Shown one piece after another: positions 27,060 to 38,876 of a stretch of DNA of 64,000 bases. Every line of letters begins with the position of its first letter. Positions within the stretch are counted from its first letter, which is position 1. Location: NCBI RefSeq assembly GCF_000208745.1, contig NC_030853.1, positions 16,593,710 to 16,657,709 on the forward strand, given 5' to 3'. A model generated the notes under the pieces. It saw nothing but the letters and a program-made list of their open reading frames with translations. It had not been told where the DNA came from and ran no database searches. This DNA is from Theobroma cacao (Eukaryota > Streptophyta > Magnoliopsida > Malvales > Malvaceae). A program made the translations under genes and the position numbers.

Positions 27060-27550
27060 TTATTATTTTGTTTTATTTTTTTAGATAATGGATCTTGGGG
27101 TTCTCAAGGACGATAAACAGCGATTTTACTCTTTTATGATGATTGCAGGCAGTATGATGAATTTAGTAATTGGATGCTTTCTGGTGATAACTTGTTTCGA
27201 AACGTGTGTTGTGATGGAGATGCCTGTGTTGATGAGTTGGATCAGATTGGTTAAGATGATGGACTCAGGAAAAAAAAATAGCTAAAGTATGCTTGACAGG
27301 TTTTATGGTGGTTCACGATTTTGTTTTGTCTTGGATTAGGATGTTTGTTGGGGATTTTGATTTTTTTTATGGGATTTTAAATTAAAATTGTTCCAGGAAT
27401 ATTTTGTAAAGGGAGTATATTTTGTTTTTACATAAGGGGAGTGAGCAAGGCCCTCCCGATAGGGATTTATTTTGTCTTGCTTTGGAGGGTTATGGAGTTT
27501 TGTAACCTATCTTTTATGAAATGCACAATTTCATGGCTTAGCAAAAAAAA
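27060..27550 (+). mobile_element. Possible 5'-truncated LINE or retrocopy tail
   Basis: A 65-codon open frame beginning ATGGATCTTGGGG at 27088 is followed by a 3'UTR-like stretch and ends in TTTCATGGCTTAGC plus a run of about 10 A (27541-27551). Similar words (TTTTTTTAGAT before it, TATTTTAGATT after the A run) could be a mutated target duplication. The A-tailed end and the absence of inverted ends suggest target-primed retrotransposition. The protein fragment is not recognised. Confidence 0.35.
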
Positions 27551-27639
27551 AATACGTATTTTAGATTCTTTAGTTTATTGGTTTATTCATAGAATCCCAA
27601 AGTTAAAGAATTGAAATTGATTATACTGGTTTTTAAGTA

Positions 27640-28010
27640 TTACAAGACTGATTTTTAAACATTACATGACTTAATCATTGCGTAACTGGCTTTTAGGTAT
27701 TACGTGATTGGTTTTAGGCATTGCGTGACTGATTTTTAAGTAATGCCTGAGTCATACAATACTTGACTAACTAGTTACGCAATGTCTTACTAACAAGTCA
27801 CGTAATGCCTTACTAACAAGTCACGTAATGCCTATCAACTAGTCACTCAATGCCTTATCAAAAACTAGTCACACAATACCTAAAGTCAGTCACGCAATGC
27901 CTATCAACCAGTCACACAATACCTTATTAGAAATTAGTCACGCAATGCCTTATCAAAAACTAGTCACGTAATGCCTAAAAAATAGTCACGTAATTCCCAA
28001 AAATCACCAA
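27640..28010. repeat. Inverted array of a short motif (AGTCACGCAATGCC and its complement)
   Basis: From about 27640 to 27745 the word GGCATTGCGTGACTGATTTT occurs about five times in variants (ATTACGTGATTGG, ATTGCGTGACTG). From 27750 to 28000 its reverse complement, of the type AGTCACGTAATGCCTTA, occurs about eleven times with spacers of 8-15 bases. Left and right halves can therefore pair as a long imperfect hairpin. No coding potential. Confidence 0.8.
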
Positions 28011-28092
28011 AACTACTGAATTCCATTTAACAAGATTAACAACTTCAAACGATACACCATATTCTATTTAACAACATAATTAACGAATATGA

Positions 28093-28225
28093 ATGCTTAA
28101 AATGTTCAAAAGTTTTTCTTCATATATCAAAAATTACTCTAAAATACTCAAAACGCTCACAGGTTTTCTTCGTGTATCAAAAACTACTCCAAAATGCTCA
28201 AAATGCTTAAACGTTTTTCTTTCTG
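28093..28225. repeat. Tandem repeat, about 50-bp period, 2.5 copies
   Basis: The stretch GTTTTTCTTCATATATCAAA...ATACTCAAAACGCT is repeated about 50 bases on as GTTTTCTTCGTGTATCAAA...ATGCTCAAAATGCT, followed by a partial third start. Confidence 0.6.
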
Positions 28226-28638
28226 GTAAGGAATACTCTGGTGATGAATAGTCTGATGAGGAAAGCTCAAAAAAATGAGTCAGTTTGAGGTGCAGATCTA
28301 AACATATTTGACCCGTTAATAGGTTTCGGGTTGAGATGCGAAGTCAAATAAATGGGTTGATTTCATTAAGGGTAATTTTGTCCAAATTTTAATTCTCTTG
28401 GCTAAAAACAGTTAAAATTATGAGGAAATCTATTGTCAGAAACACGTTATGCATAGGGCCCATTTGAAAAAAGAACTCAATTTAAATCCATGAATCAAAA
28501 CTTGAGAAATACATTATTCTAATCTTAAGGTTACAACATAAACATCGTGTTATAACATTGAACTAGAAAATAAGGAAATAGCTTCAAGACCATTATTTAT
28601 GTCACTTTTTTTAAAGTTTTATTTGCCCTTATTTAAAG

Positions 28639-29098
28639 TGTGTAAAAAGTTACCGACGTATAAATCTTAAAAATACAATGAAACCAAGTGATTGAGTATA
28701 TTTTGTACTGATGAAATCAATTCACTAAACACTCAGTAAAGTATGACAAGATTATCAAACTCCTTTGCAACAAAACACTATAGAAGCAATCTAAGAAGAA
28801 TTTGAAAATAGTGGAGAGAATTATTGTAAATTGTTTCTTTTTTGTCTTTTTTCATACATCTTAAAAAACTAGAGAGTCCTATTTATAGACAAAAATAGGT
28901 CTTATCAACATATACATCTGTTTGTTTCCAATAAACACAATTGTCTATTTTTTAATAAATATAATTGTTTGTTTTCCAGCATAATTATATGAACAAACTT
29001 ACTTATTTGAACAAATATAACTCTTAAACAATCATAATTGTTCAAAGAACTTTCTTCCTTTCATTCTTCCATTATTATTGTCGAAAATATTCAACACA
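28639..29098 (-). mobile_element. Candidate solo LTR
   Basis: On the minus strand the 460-bp segment begins TGTGTTGAATATTTTCG and ends GGTAACTTTTTACACA, so it has the TG...CA ends of an LTR. A TATA box (TCTATAAATAGG, near 28890) sits mid-way, as in copia LTRs. The flanks TTAAAG and TTAAAA are only near-matching target duplications. No second copy is in the window. Confidence 0.4.
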
Positions 29099-29354
29099 TT
29101 AAAACTTAATCACCTTTTTCACGATATAACATTAAAATAAACAACTAATAAAGTTTGAATTTAAAACCATTTATAAGAGATAAATGATCTTATATTAATC
29201 GAATTAATCTACTCATTGATCCTATTTAGTTTATTACACTTACATAAAGAAGAAATTTTTGTGTAAAATGGCTATTGTAGTTGAGAATATTGTGCATTGT
29301 TTCTAGAAAGTTTCTATATTTCATAATTTGTGAATCCTTTATTTATTTACAAGG

Positions 29355-29620
29355 TAAACTCCATATAAACCCCTTGTGGTATGACATTTTCTCACATAAT
29401 ATCTTAAGTTTCATTTTTTCTCACATAAAGGCTTGTGTTTTACTATTATTCCCATGAGGGATAATAATGTTAAATTTTTAATTAAATTTTTATTAAAAAA
29501 ACAATACGACCCTTAGATTTAAAAGTCTTATTTCTCTCTTTGAAAAATACTATATTTTAAACAGTTAATTTTAAAACTTTTGCATTATAATAAATTTCAT
29601 TGGTTGGCTATTTGGCAACA
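29355..29620 (+). repeat. Dispersed repeat, copy A (inverted relative to copy B at 45060-45375)
   Basis: It starts near TATGACATTTTCTCACATAA, includes TTTTACTATTATTCCCA and ATAATGTTAAATTTTT, and ends around CAGTTAATTTTAAAACTTT. The same order occurs on the opposite strand at 45060-45375. It stands about 340 bases outside the left end of the gypsy element. Confidence 0.7.
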
Positions 29621-29961
29621 TCCAAGCAAATGGGTTTCACTTTGGTTAAGATAATTTCAATTGTAATTTGGATAAACTTTGATTCATGCCTATATCAAAA
29701 CAATTCAATTATAAATAAAAAGAACATTCAAAATTAAGAAATTAACTATATATTTTGAAAAGAAACTGTTGGAGTAAAAGCTTAAACTATAATGGATTCT
29801 AGAAGAGGTAAATTGGAAATAATTGAAACTTTTGCAAATTTGACTTTGAGAATTGGAAATGAGTTTTAAACTAAGTTTCAAGTATTAACCTGTGCTAAAA
29901 CTCCTCAAAGATTAAGATTTGACAAAACAAAACTTAAGTGCTTGAAAACTGGAGTAGTTCT

Positions 29962-30375
29962 TGAACCGTAAGTTCTTTGGTAGTAGGTGGTGAGGAACAA
30001 GAAAAGGTGGAGAAAGCGACGGAGTAAGACAACTGGGGAGGGCTAAGTAAAAAGAATGTTTGAAAGAGTATTGAGAGAACTTTGAGGATAATCTCTATTG
30101 AGTTTTTGATAATTTTTGATTACTTCTCAACTTTTTAGGTTCTCATATTTATACTGAACAGAAGCATTTTCTTGGGAGCAGTTAGGGGAAAACGTTCAAT
30201 CGTGAGAGAACGTGCTTGTCATGAAAGAGCATGTTTAAAGAATGTCTTATAAGATATTGAGAGAATAACCATGTAGTTGGATGGTGGGCGTAAGTTTGGG
30301 GTAGTGGAGTAGTAACGTATGATAGTGCACCAATACTTTTAAGGAAGAAAGAATAAAGAATAGTTTGCAAAATTA
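29962..30375 (-). repeat. Left (3') LTR of the gypsy element, recognisable part
   Basis: It begins TGAACCGTAAG and matches 42796 onward over about 400 bp, sharing TAGGTGGTGAGGA, AGAGCATGTTTAAAGAATG and ATTGAGAGAATAACCATGT. Beyond 30375 the similarity to the right LTR fades. The sequence to about 30790 instead has repeated words around GTGCTTGGAACGTC and an AAAACAC...GTGTTTT hairpin. The true inner border is therefore unknown. Confidence 0.75.
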
Positions 30376-31985
30376 TGCATTTATTATTATTTTGTTGTTG
30401 TTGTTAAGCGTTATGTGCTTAGGAATGTCTTTGAGTGTTTTTACGCTTGGAACGTCACCTTGGAATGCTCAAGCATTTTCATGCTTAAAAACACCTCTAA
30501 GTGTTTTTGTGCTTGAAACATCCCTAAAACACTTAGTGTAGTTTTGCCCCATACATGAAAATTTTATTCTTGAAAATAAAAATTTCATATATAATTGAAA
30601 TATTGAGATTAATGACAAACCTTGAGTTCTAAGATTGTTTTTCTTAGTTAGGCAAATAAGACAAGCTTATTTGAGAATGTCTCACACTTGGGAACATTCT
30701 TGGGTGTTTCACATTTGGAACGTCTTTGGGCGTTTTGCATTTGGAAGGAAGAATCATCATTCACATAATAATCATCATTCAATTTTGAAGGCAATCTAAC
30801 TCAGCATTGGTTCCCTTTTCTCATAGCTGTGACTATAGGTGGTTTGTTAGAGGCCTACACAACGTAACTTGATTACGCTTTTATACCACTGATCTTCTAT
30901 GGCTTCTCTTGTTTGTAAATGCTCATCTCAAACTTACAAAAATATAAGTATACAAAGATAGTTACAAAGAAATTCTTCCCCATGTGCCTCCCTTTAGTAT
31001 TTTCTTTTTCTTTTGGGTGTATATTCTAACCACTTTTTATAGAATCCAAAAGTGCTTGTTGTACACCATACGATTTGTAGTTTCAGAATAATCTAGAATT
31101 AGGTTTAAGATTACTTTATGTAATTTATCAACATCATACATTATCGATGTAATCATTCCAAAATTTTTTCCATCATTAATACTAGTATGCATCTTTAGCT
31201 AATCAAAAGATATTACATATAATGACATGCAAAACTTTGAAAGACTGAGAATAATCACCTTTTTAGTGAAGATTGTTTATGTATTAATATTTCATGCTTT
31301 TAAATCAATAGGAAATTTTAAATTCAAGTTTGATATACACAAGTAAGATAATTATTATTAAAAAGATTTGCTAAGAAAATTAAAAGTGTTAGATTCCTAT
31401 TAGAAAACAATTCCCCAAAGTCTATAAATAGGAGAGAATAGTTTTGTAGAAATGTACAATCAACTTTTGAGATTGTTCCCTATGGTTTCTTAAGTATGTA
31501 CCTTTTTCAACAAATTTTTTTATTTGTTGTAATGCAGCTTTCATAAGGAAGAAAGGAAAGAACTTTTTTTATTATTATTGTCGTTAGCTTTTCCTAGAGA
31601 AAATTTTTTTATATGTTTAATGATTTATTATATATATATATTTTTATTTGTTTTGTTTGGCATAAAGATAGAAATAAACAAACAAACATGGGGCACAGAT
31701 AAGAACAAATAAATAAACATGGAATATTCTTGTAATTTTGAAAGACGTAATAGTGCATAAGTAGGAATAATAATGCATGAATACTTATCTAATTGTCACT
31801 ATTGTTCGTGTTTGAAGGAATTTTGTTGCCTCATCTTATGGGCAAGACTCGTTTGCCCAGAAGTTCAATATAGTGAGCCTGATAGAGCTGCTTTAGGAAA
31901 AAAAAAAAGAAAACTGCTACAACTTCTCTTTCTTAAATTTTACGAGTAGGGAGAACCGGTGAATTACCTCCTATACCTAAAAATT

Positions 31986-34900
31986 GAGATAATGTTGTCA
32001 TCGGGAAAAGAAGAAAGGATTGCTTCTGGGAAGTAATGCATGCAAAACAAGTGGATAGGCATCCATGTGCATCTGTTGGCTATCATTCGGATTAGGGGTG
32101 TGCAAACGGTTATTTCAATTAGTTCAGTTTTAGATGTCTACTAACCGAACTAACTGAACTCATATTTAATAATAACTGAAACTAAACCGAACTATACAAA
32201 TAACCGAATTAATCGAAACCGAACAAATTTGGTTAGTTTGGTTCAGTTTCCAAAAATCGAACTTGACAAATTTTTTATTTTTTTGTTTGTATATATTTAT
32301 TTATGCTATATTTTTTTAATAAATCAATACTATAAAAATATTAAAAATGATAGTAAAAAATTATAATAAATAAGATGGATACTCATATAATTAAAGAGAA
32401 ACTAAAGAGGAAAAGATATTAGGTTTAAGATTTATTTTTTATGCAAAAGTCCCATAATACCCTTACTTAAGTTTGGTTAGTTTGGTTAGTTCGGGTAGAA
32501 ATTTTTCTAACTGAAACCAACCGAATTTGAACTATCCTAACCGAACTATCCAAAAAATCAAGCTAACCAAACTGAAAAAATCGAACTCATTTCGGTTCAG
32601 TTCGATTGTTCGATTCGATTTACATTTGCTCACCCCTAATTATGATTATATTTGTAACGAAGTCACTCCAGATGAAAGGTGTTCCATCCCAAGAGCGTCA
32701 ATATTGAAGTTCAAATTTGAACATGGTGAATTTTCACTTTTTGTCACTAAATTTGGATCTAACTCACTATGGGTCCAAAGTTGGGATGAATGGGTAGAAA
32801 AAGTCTTAAAAAATTTCACATATTCAATTGTTCTTAACAATGCTGGAGTCCTTGATGCTGTAAGAGTCACCATTAAACTTTGTATTCGTAAGGAGATCAG
32901 AATTGAAATATAATGCGTTATTCTTGCAAGATGGAGCACTTTTTCAGATACTATAGTTACTGTTTGGGGAGTGCTTATTTTTACCCTTAAAGATGTGCAT
33001 TTTTTTAGAACTTCCTTGTGCTGGACAAGGTAACTTTTGTTCCACCATACTTTTTAAGGAAAAGAAGAATGTCAAGAAATTCTTTGTAGACTTGTTTAAG
33101 AGCCAAGTTAAAGCTTCAAAAGTGACACGTTTCTCCAACTGGGTAGGACTTTTTTATAAGAAGTTCAATATTAAAGCTGAAAGTAGTCCTCTTAGGCATC
33201 TATATCACACTCATGAGTTAGTGGCTTTGCTGATCATGTGGTTGGATCGATATGTCCTCCTAGGTTGACTAGATGATGGAATCTTTTATTCAGTTATTCC
33301 TTATGTAATCAAAATTGCTAAAGGTATGAACTTTCCTCTTGCTGCACTATATCTAGGATCCCTATATAGGAGGTAAGACTTATATCACTTTAAAATTGTT
33401 AAATTAGTTGGCCACTACAGAGTCTTGACTTATGTGGATGTATCATTCATTCAGATGTGTTTGTGGGAGAGATTCTGTAGTTGTGCCCCCATTTTTAACG
33501 TGTATCAGCCTTTTGTGTCTTCCTCTACAAGTAAAGCTTTAAAGGACAATTATAGGGCTTGGGTGTGGCATGACTAGACTTCCAAAGATAACATTTTTAA
33601 GCTATTGAATAAGGCAGATCAATTTACTATAAAGCCTTATGTGTGATCGAATAATGGTTTTGGTGATATAACTATTTATTAAGATAGGCAACCATTTGAG
33701 AAAGGAAAACTGAGCTTGCGCGAATTGAACTTCTAAGTGTGGATTCAATCTTCTTAATTGCCTTCCATGATTGAGACGACTAGTTTAGGTGCTGATAGGG
33801 ATTCATTGTCTTTCGAAGTATACTTTCCTTATAAAATGACGTGCCAAATTGTATATGATTGACTTGCTTTACCTAGACCTCATTTTCTTGAAAACTTCTC
33901 TTCTTGTACTTCCTTATTTCTTATTGTGTGCTCAATCATAATGTGGATAAGTTCAAAAATTATGTTGTCCCAACCCTTGACAGAATAGATGCCTACATTG
34001 TTGGTTGGTATGCTTATTGGGGAGACTATTTTCAAGAATAGACCTCGTTTATTATACCTGATCCTAAGGTGCAATTACATTATCCTTCCATTAGTAGTAA
34101 TAACGTGTCGCTTTGCTTGATTTGCTTTAAGAGGAACAAAACTTCTCGTCAGGTAAGCTTGTTTCTTACTCTTTTTATCTCTCATTTCATTACATTCTTA
34201 CCTTGATATTGAACTCGCTTTTTCTTTTTCTTAGAGATAGTCAACTCTAAGTGCATAAGTGTAGGGACAAGATATCTTAGAGTCTAAGAACGAAGAAGAA
34301 TAATGTGATCACACGAATGATTATGAGTCCAATGATGAGTCAGTTAAGGAGAGGCTTCCCAAACATGAACATTTGAGTTTAGGAGGAGGAGTCGATGGTA
34401 ATGTTATACAATAAGGTTTGATAGATATGATTGATTTTCTACCTTTTACTATGCAAAATGTTGGTGGTGATGATGTGAATGCCACTACTGGAATTGATTA
34501 GAGTGTTCTTGGGACCGTTTCAAGTAATATGAATTTTTTATTTTGGCTTTGGAACGCTTCTGTATAACAGTGCAAATACCATTTTTGGGGGTACTCAAAG
34601 CATTCAAAACAACTTTGGAATTGGTGATACTCTTGATGTTACTTGCAACATTTCCTCTTTTAGAGGTGTTCCGAATGCTACTCGCAATACTTATTCTTTT
34701 GGGGTGTTTCGAATACTACTTGCAATGCTTCTTCTTTTGGTGGTGTTCTAAATTCTACTTGTAATTCTTCTTCTTCTATTGGGGATGTTCTGAATACTAC
34801 TTACAATTCTTTTTCTCCTTCTGAGGGTGTTTTGTATAGTACCTATGGAGCTTTTTCTTCTCTTAAAGGCACTCGATCATTTGGCTCATTAGTTGGTGTA

Positions 34901-35500
34901 TGATCCCCCTACCTAGAAAGCAGGATTTGAATCCCCTTCCCCCAATTAAAAAAAAAGAAAACTAAAACGTTATTTATTTAAGTATTGTTTACACCCATTT
35001 TACTACTCATCATGTGTCATCTTTTTTTTAGTGATAAAATGTAGAGATGATGCTTTTGACACTCATTTAAAAGACTTTCATGGCATTCTAGTCTTGCCAC
35101 AAGAATTGCAGCTTTTAGAGAATATAAAGCAGAAGGTGAATATTGACCTTTTAAAGGCAAAATCATGAACAAAGCTATTGTGGATACATTAGGCAGTGCC
35201 TTAGAGATTGCTTCCTCCCATGTGTAGACATTTTTTTTCTAAAAATTGTAAAAGATGGTGGATTTCTCGGAAGATGTCCTTAACTCTAGTTGCCGAATTA
35301 AATGTCTTGACGCTTGCAAAGGCAAGGCCAAATACATTATGACAAGGATTGACAAACCTAGCATAGAAGCTGAGATAAAAAAGCTTGATACAAGGAAGAT
35401 GGAATTGCAAAAAAGATTAAAAAGCTTTTCCAATTTTGAGAATGATAGATTCTCTTTTGTTTGTAGTCTAACTTTCGCTTTATTGTTAGACTAGGAGGCA
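31986..35500 (+). pseudogene. Antisense plant mobile domain (PMD) protein remnant inside the gypsy element
   Basis: A broken plus-strand frame, opposite to gag-pol. Family stretches: HAKQVDRHPCASVGYHSD before and YDYICNEVTPDERCSIPRAS after a TIR insertion; then LWVQSWDEWVEKVLKN, LDAVRVTIKLCIRKEI, PCAGQGNFCS, RFSNWVGLFYKKF and SPLRHLYHTHELVALLIMWL. These recall the aminotransferase-like plant mobile domain. A GT-AG interval at 34153-34234 may be an intron. After it lies a degenerate repeat of GVLNTT-type units (34560-34870). The C-terminal part (35255-35494) is helical and charged (IEAEIKKLDTRKMELQKRLK), a likely coiled coil. Many stops and frameshifts show it is dead. PMD frames occur in plant genes and in transposons; the cell role of this copy is unknown. 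Confidence 0.65.
32091..32640. mobile_element. 550-bp non-autonomous TIR element inserted in the PMD frame
   Basis: It starts ATTAGGGGTGTGCAAACG and ends CATTTGCTCACCCCTAAT, whose reverse complement is ATTAGGGGTGAGCAAATG, so the ends are 18-bp inverted repeats with two mismatches. The inside is AT-rich with many GGTTAGTTTGGTT and AACCGAACT words on opposite strands. The PMD reading runs on directly across it (ending HSD before, starting YDY after). No transposase. The target duplication is not resolved, so the superfamily is open. Confidence 0.85.
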
Positions 35501-35506
35501 GAAGAC

Positions 35507-36619
35507 ATGCAAGGTGTAAACAAACAATGTCCAAAAAATATTTTTGTGTCAGCAGCTGAGGAAGCTGTGGCATGTCCCTCTCTCAATGAAAATTACCAAC
35601 GAGGCCCATCGAATAGTGATTCGGGCATGAAGGAAAAGACATTGGCAGCAGCTGCAGAAAGTGACGGGATGGTGGGGCATAAAGTAATAAATGATGATGC
35701 AGATAAAATTTAAAAAAATTACTCTCTTGAATCACCCACACACCCGAGCTTTCCCATGCATGGGCAAATGGGTACTGCAGCGACAGAAAGAGAAATGACA
35801 GGGACTAGAGGGGTAGAGTCAACCTTAAACGCAACAGGAGGTCGGCCTGACACTCAGTTTTCTCCCAACAAGCAAGGCAAGCAGACTAAAAAAAATAAAA
35901 ATAAAAATAGAGGCACGGGTGGAAGGAATATGGGATTGACAACACTGGCTGAAAATGATGGGACGTTGAGGCAAAAATCAATGCTAGAGGACAAAGGAGA
36001 AAGCTCAAAAAATAATTCTATTAAGCTCCCAACACGAGCAGCAACATCACAACATGGGGACGGGCATCAATCAGAGCATGTGGGTGCAGGTAAGGATTCA
36101 AAAAATTATTTGTCTAAACCTCCAACGTAGGGAGCGTCTTTTATACATGGGGAAGGCCAATTGAGGATAGAGAGTGGGCTTGGGGGTCAAAATGAATCAA
36201 TGGACATGATGAAAGGAAGTGGAGAACACAGCCCAATAACTGAACAAAGTGTAAGTCAAACCAAGATTTTAGCTGACAATAATCGGGTGGCCTTAACAGT
36301 GGAATGCTCACGTGAAAGAATGAAATACTATGCTGAAAATCCTCCTAACTTAGAGTCTGCCTCAGGTAAGTGCATGTATAACAAAGAGCTAAGTGATGTT
36401 CCTTTTATTCCCACTGTCTCTGAAACAAATTTTGTAGAAATAGAGGTCCATCCTCGGGTACGACGTAGGAGACATTCCGACATTGAAATTTCAATCGATA
36501 AAATATTCAGTTTAACCTTAGATAAAGCTGTGGATATCAGGGAAAATGATGAGGCCTCGGATGAAGATTCCATCTCAGTAAACTTTGCAGCTAGTTGGGA
36601 ACGCGAGAGGTATTTCTAG
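35507..36619 (+). pseudogene. Low-complexity open frames following the PMD remnant
   Basis: Three open stretches (35507-35713, 35756-36130, 36161-36619) continue in the same direction, separated by single stops (TAA, TAG). Composition is Lys, Gly, Ser, Asp and Glu rich, with a KQTKKNKNKNRGTGGR basic run and, near the end, HPRVRRRRHSDIEISIDKIF, before SWERERYF and a stop. This looks like a disordered nuclear-type tail, probably the C-terminal part of the PMD frame. I do not recognise a domain. Confidence 0.45.
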
Positions 36620-37017
36620 TTCTCTAATCCAAAGAAGAATCAGGAAATTACAGCTCTTGCAAAAATAAAATCTTAATAATTTCGAAACCCATGGTAGATG
36701 CTTCTACTTTTTAATAGAAGAAAATTAGTTTTAGGGTTGTGTAATATGGAAGTGTTTCACTTTTATGACAGTAGTGAAAAATATGATCATAAAATGAAAC
36801 ATTCCACTCTAGGTACTTTTCTTATTTCTAGTACTCATGTAACCAGAGAGGGTCGGTTTATGTCCCCCTCTTTTGCACTTTTTATTTCGTTATTAATAAA
36901 AATTAATAGGGTAGTTGGGCTCTGCGTGAATTTCCAACATTAAAAAAAATAAAAAAATAAAGCGAAAGTTGACTCTAAAAAGTCATTCATAGAAAAGGTA
37001 GATAGTAGATAGCATTC

Positions 37018-38600
37018 TTATACATGATACTTTTTAATGTATTGAAATTTGACTAGTGCTACAACATTATTGGTTTTTGGATTAACTAGTTTATAATATC
37101 CATTTTCGTTCACCTCATGAACAATGTATGGTCCTTCACACTTTGGACTAAACTTAGCTATTAATGTTCCTTTACTAATATGTTTTGCTACACGAAGTCC
37201 TAAGTCACCCACTTCAAAGCTTTTTTTCCTTACCAACTTGTTATACGCTCTACTCAATCTTTTCTAATATGTGAAGAAGTTCTTCTTAGCTATATCCCTT
37301 TTTTTCCTTCAATGTTTCTAATTCCATCATTTGTAAAGTATCATTATGCATTTCAGCATCCAAGGCCAATCTAGTTGATGGGACTAGGATTTCTGCTGAC
37401 GAAATAGCTTTTGTCTTGTACGCTAAAGAAAAAGAAGTAGCGTTGGTAGGTCCTCATTTTGAAGTTCTACATGCCCATAGTGCCACTAAAATTGCATCAT
37501 TCCAAATCATGATGTACCATTCTACTTACCATATTGAGTAGAGTCTTGTTGGTGGCTTCGACTTGTCCATTCCCTATAGGGTAATAAGGGGTTGACTTCA
37601 CATGGTCAACATCATAAAGAGCTTAGAGTTCCCTTATGCTAGACTAATAATGGAGTACCATTGTTTGATGTTCTATATATGATGTTCTCTTTAATGAAGT
37701 TGGCCACAGCTGGTCTAGTTGCATTCTTCAAGGGAACAACCTTTACCCATTTGGTGAAGCATTCTGTTGCTGTAAGTATCCATATATGTCCTCTAAAATG
37801 AGGATTGATAAGCCAAACCAAGTTGAACACCCAAGTGTGTAAAGGCCAAGGTGTTATGAAGCTATGGAGTACTACAGTTGAAGCATGTATGGCATTTCCA
37901 TGGACTTGACATTCATGGCATTTCCTTATGTAATTGATTGCACTTTCTTCCATGGTAGGCCAATAGTATCCAAGATCCAACAACTTCTAATAAAGCTTTC
38001 CCCCCCTTCATACTCTCCACTACTTCCGCCATGAACTTATTCTAATATAGGATTTACATCAGTTGGAGAAACACATTTTAGTGGATGTCCCGTAAATGAC
38101 ACTCGGAACAATTCATTCCTTTTAAGGCAAAGGCATTGACCTCTTCCTTGTAATTCTTTTGTGTCTTTAAAATTTGTTAGAAGAACTCCATTTTGAAAGA
38201 ATTTGATGTAAGGTCTACGCCAATCGCCCACACTTTCTACAAAATGACATTCACACACATTTGGAAGTTCTGAACACTTGGGATAAGACTGTTGAAATTG
38301 AAGCACATCTTTGGACATAGTCGACCAAAAATACCCTACTTTCTAGGGTAACTGATGCAAAGGTAGTCCTTCCTCTCCACACCACTATCTATGCATTATT
38401 TTTAGTTTTTCTTTTGCTTATGCTTGGAAATGCATCCAGCTAATACTTTATTGCTTCCCTTGTGGTACAACACACCATGGATGAGAGTGAAGTGCTTCAA
38501 TTGTGAGATAGAGGTAAAGTTGGATTGAGCAGGTCTCTTATTATAGGTGTATGCTAGTCCTCTTCTCATAAATGAGAGGTTGTAAAAGCTCACTGGATAG
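37018..38600 (-). pseudogene. Gypsy integrase region (decayed)
   Basis: On the minus strand: a zinc-finger portion (YYWPTMEESAINYIRKCHEC, near 37960-37905), a catalytic-core remnant (GHIWILTATECFTKWVKVVP), and near 37250-37020 the C-terminal RAYNKLVRKKSFEVGDLGLR and GPYIVHEVNENGYYKLVNPK. At the place where the first catalytic Asp is expected the reading is FNLVWLINP, so the Asp is lost. There are several frame breaks. Upstream (38593-38037) is the RNase H/integrase junction, with ISQLKHFTLIHGVLYHKGS. Confidence 0.8.
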
Positions 38601-38876
38601 ACATGAGAGCCTTCTCTTCAATACTAAAATAGTACTTTGATCTTCCTCCTACATCTATATCTTGGAAGCTAGAGTAACAAGTGTGTCTACATGTCTATTT
38701 GTCGATATCTTGAACTATGTTCGCATTTCACCTTTTGGAATTTTTGTTAAAGTGACTAGACAATAGTTATATATAATGCAAGCATAGGCTTTTTAAGAAA
38801 AACTCACCATTTATCTACTTTACAATGAAATTGGAGTTTCCATGGATGCATAAGTTATTGACTTTGACCATAGTGG

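Noticed and set aside
27088..27285. 65-codon frame as an independent small gene
   Set aside because: No homologue recognised and an A-run follows; treated as a retro-tail instead.
31387..31560. TGTTAGATTCC...TATAAATAGGAG stretch as a further solo LTR
   Set aside because: No convincing CA end or target duplication found.
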